A stretch of DNA of 64,000 nucleotides from Burkholderia contaminans (GTDB taxonomy: Bacteria > Pseudomonadota > Gammaproteobacteria > Burkholderiales > Burkholderiaceae): the NCBI RefSeq assembly GCF_029633825.1, contig NZ_CP090640.1:3038001-3102000 (forward strand), read 5' to 3'. Each line of letters starts with the position of its first letter. Position 1 is the stretch's first letter. This document shows positions 62,369 to 64,000 of this stretch, piece after piece. Below the pieces are notes generated by a model. It worked only from the letters and a program-made list of their open reading frames with translations, was not told where the DNA came from and did not search any database. The translations under genes were made by a program, and so were the position numbers.

Positions 62369-63034
62369 ATGCGAATACTGCTCGTCGAAGACGACCCGAT
62401 GATCGGCGAGGCCGTCCACGCCGCGCTGAAGGACGCGTCGTACGCCACCGACTGGGTCACCGACGGCGTGCGCGCGTTGACCGCGTTCGCCGCGCAGCCC
62501 TACGACCTGGTCCTGCTCGATCTCGGCCTGCCCGGCCGCGACGGGCTCGACGTGCTGGCCGCCATCCGCGCGAAGGACGCCAGCGCACCGCTGCTGATCG
62601 TCACCGCCCGCGACGGGCTCGACGATCGCCTGGCCGGCCTCGACGGCGGCGCCGACGACTACATCGTGAAGCCGTTCGAGATGGCCGAGCTGCTCGCGCG
62701 GATTCGCGTCGCGATCCGGCGCCGGGCCGGTTCGGCCGCGCCGCTGCTGAGCAACGGAATCGTGTCGCTCGATCCGGCCACGCGCGAGGCCGCCGTCGAC
62801 GGGCAAGCGCCGGTGCCGCTGTCGAATCGCGAATTCTCACTGCTGCGCGCGTTGCTGGTGCGCCCGGGCGCGATCCTGTCGCGGCGCGAGCTCGAGGATC
62901 GCCTGTACGGCTGGGGCGAGGAAGTCGAAAGCAATGCAGTCGAATTCCTGATCCATTCGCTGCGCCGCAAGCTCGGCAGCACCGTGATCAAGAACGTCAG
63001 GGGTGCGGGATGGATGGTTTCAAGAAGCGCCTGA
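62369..63034 (+). CDS. OmpR-family response regulator
   Basis: 221 residues. Receiver domain with E7/D8/D9 and phospho-acceptor D51 in LLDLGLPG, Lys in VKPFEMAEL, then an OmpR/PhoB winged helix ending VIKNVRGAGWMV. It overlaps the sensor kinase start by 25 bases, so the two are co-translated. The COG4705 and lipoprotein genes just upstream are its likely targets. Confidence 0.94.
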   Translation: MRILLVEDDPMIGEAVHAALKDASYATDWVTDGVRALTAFAAQPYDLVLLDLGLPGRDGLDVLAAIRAKDASAPLLIVTARDGLDDRLAGLDGGADDYIVKPFEMAELLARIRVAIRRRAGSAAPLLSNGIVSLDPATREAAVDGQAPVPLSNREFSLLRALLVRPGAILSRRELEDRLYGWGEEVESNAVEFLIHSLRRKLGSTVIKNVRGAGWMVSRSA

Positions 63035-64000
63035 GCGAGTCGATCGGCTTGCGGCTGTCGGTCGCGCTGTCGGCCGCGATCCTGGCCGTCGCGACCGCCG
63101 CGGCCGCGTTCGCGTTTTCATCGGCATTCGATGAAGCGCACGAACTGCAGGACGACGTGCTGCGCGAGGTCGCGACACTGCTCGACCGCGAGCACGCGCC
63201 GTCGCTCCATGCCGACGGTACCGGGCACGCACGCGAAAGCGACGAACTGTCGCGCGTGTTCGTGCAGCCGCTCGGCGGCACACCGCAACCGGGCAGCGAC
63301 GGCGCACCGCGGCTCGCGCTGGCGCCGTCGCTCGCCGACGGGCTGCATACGGTCGATGCCGGCGGCAGCACGTATCGCGTGATGGTCCGCACCTTCGCGA
63401 ACGGCGAGCGCATCGCGGTCGCGCAGGAAGCCGGCATGCGCGACGACGTCGCACGCGAAAGCGCGTGGCGCACCGCGCTGCCGCTGCTGCTCCTCGTCCC
63501 GATCCTGCTGTTGCTCGTCGCCGATCTCGTGCGCAAGCTGTTTCGCCCGGTCGCCGTGCTGTCCGCCGGCATCGATGCGCGCGACGAGCACGACCTGCGC
63601 CCGGTGCCGGCCGAGCACGTGCCGGTCGAAGTGCGGCCGTTCGTCGTCGCGATCAACCGGATGCTCGGGCGCGTCGCGCAGTCGGTCGCCGCGCAGCGCC
63701 GCTTCGTCGCCGACGCCGCGCACGAACTGCGCTCGCCGCTCACGGCGATGTCGCTGCAGGCCGAGCGCCTCGCCGAGGCCGACCTGCCGGACGATGCGCG
63801 CGCACGGCTCGCCGCGCTGCGCGGCGGGCTCGACCGCAGCCGCCACCTGATCGGTCAACTGCTCGCGCTCGCGCGAGCGCAAAACGCGCCGGCCGCGCCG
63901 CCCGGCGACGTGTCGGTGCATGCGATCTATCGGCGCGTGCTGGAAGACCTGATGCCGCTCGCCGACGCGAAGACCATCGACATCGGCATCGAAGACGGCC
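63010..64000 (+). CDS. Sensor histidine kinase, 3' end beyond window
   Basis: The frame opens at ATG 63010 and remains open to the right edge, giving 330 residues of a longer protein. It has an N-terminal membrane segment (LSVALSAAILAVATAAAAFAF), a periplasmic domain of about 130 residues, a second membrane segment (ALPLLLLVPILLLLVADLV), and the phosphorylation box RRFVADAAHELRSPLTAMSLQAERL. The ATPase domain lies beyond the window. It is of the QseC/EnvZ class and partners with the regulator it overlaps. Confidence 0.92.
   Translation, partial: MDGFKKRLSESIGLRLSVALSAAILAVATAAAAFAFSSAFDEAHELQDDVLREVATLLDREHAPSLHADGTGHARESDELSRVFVQPLGGTPQPGSDGAPRLALAPSLADGLHTVDAGGSTYRVMVRTFANGERIAVAQEAGMRDDVARESAWRTALPLLLLVPILLLLVADLVRKLFRPVAVLSAGIDARDEHDLRPVPAEHVPVEVRPFVVAINRMLGRVAQSVAAQRRFVADAAHELRSPLTAMSLQAERLAEADLPDDARARLAALRGGLDRSRHLIGQLLALARAQNAPAAPPGDVSVHAIYRRVLEDLMPLADAKTIDIGIEDG

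Overview
The window is GC-rich (roughly two thirds G+C), densely packed DNA with the codon use and gene families of Burkholderia, most likely the Burkholderia cepacia complex and probably a secondary replicon: several LysR/AraC/LuxR regulators, DUF4148 proteins, EmrAB-type efflux, a split ohr/ohrR pair, and no core informational genes. This assignment is inferred from gene content, not from a database match. I saw no rRNA, tRNA, CRISPR array, insertion sequence or phage gene. Both ends cut a gene.

1-15 kb is mixed metabolism and regulation: a lipoprotein end, a LysR regulator, an MFS exporter preceded by a 45-codon leader ORF, nitronate monooxygenase, a GFA-fold protein, OhrR, a GNAT enzyme, a QseBC/PmrAB-like two-component system divergent from a DedA-like and a phospholipid-methyltransferase-like gene, three tandem DUF4148 genes, Ohr, a RidA protein, and a LysR regulator facing an SDR without the usual catalytic Tyr. 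OhrR and its target ohr lie 6 kb apart but share the same 12-bp palindrome, once before ohrR and twice before ohr.

15-32 kb looks like a specialised-metabolism region. A thioesterase, an unrecognised protein and an extra shikimate kinase form an operon divergent from an extra DAHP synthase. A plant-type glutamate-cysteine ligase follows, then an AraC regulator divergent from an outer-membrane-factor/EmrA/EmrB efflux operon, then a LuxR-type receptor with an intact acyl-homoserine-lactone pocket but no LuxI in the window. A compact six-gene minus-strand operon comes next: acyl-CoA dehydrogenase-like, CitE-like, PNPOx-like, cystathionine beta-lyase-like, GST and class I amidotransferase. The ligase/GST/amidotransferase/C-S-lyase set is the enzyme logic used elsewhere to move sulfur from glutathione into a product.

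32-54 kb carries an outer-membrane barrel gene, a GST and then a run of about 20 kb, all on the minus strand, that reads as one uptake-and-processing system: TonB, ExbB, two ExbD, a TPR protein, an XRE-cupin regulator, a TonB-dependent receptor, the YejABEF peptide ABC transporter, the TldD/PmbA protease pair and a lone RND pump. A 49-bp tandem repeat separates the two exbD genes, and an AT-rich region of about 800 bp lies upstream of tonB.

55-64 kb is again mixed: YbaK-like deacylase, cysteine synthase, adenosine-specific kinase fold, YciI, CorA, an orphan CydX overlapping a P-loop kinase, saccharopine dehydrogenase-like reductase, a COG4705 membrane protein, a lipoprotein and a second OmpR/EnvZ-type two-component pair cut by the window end.
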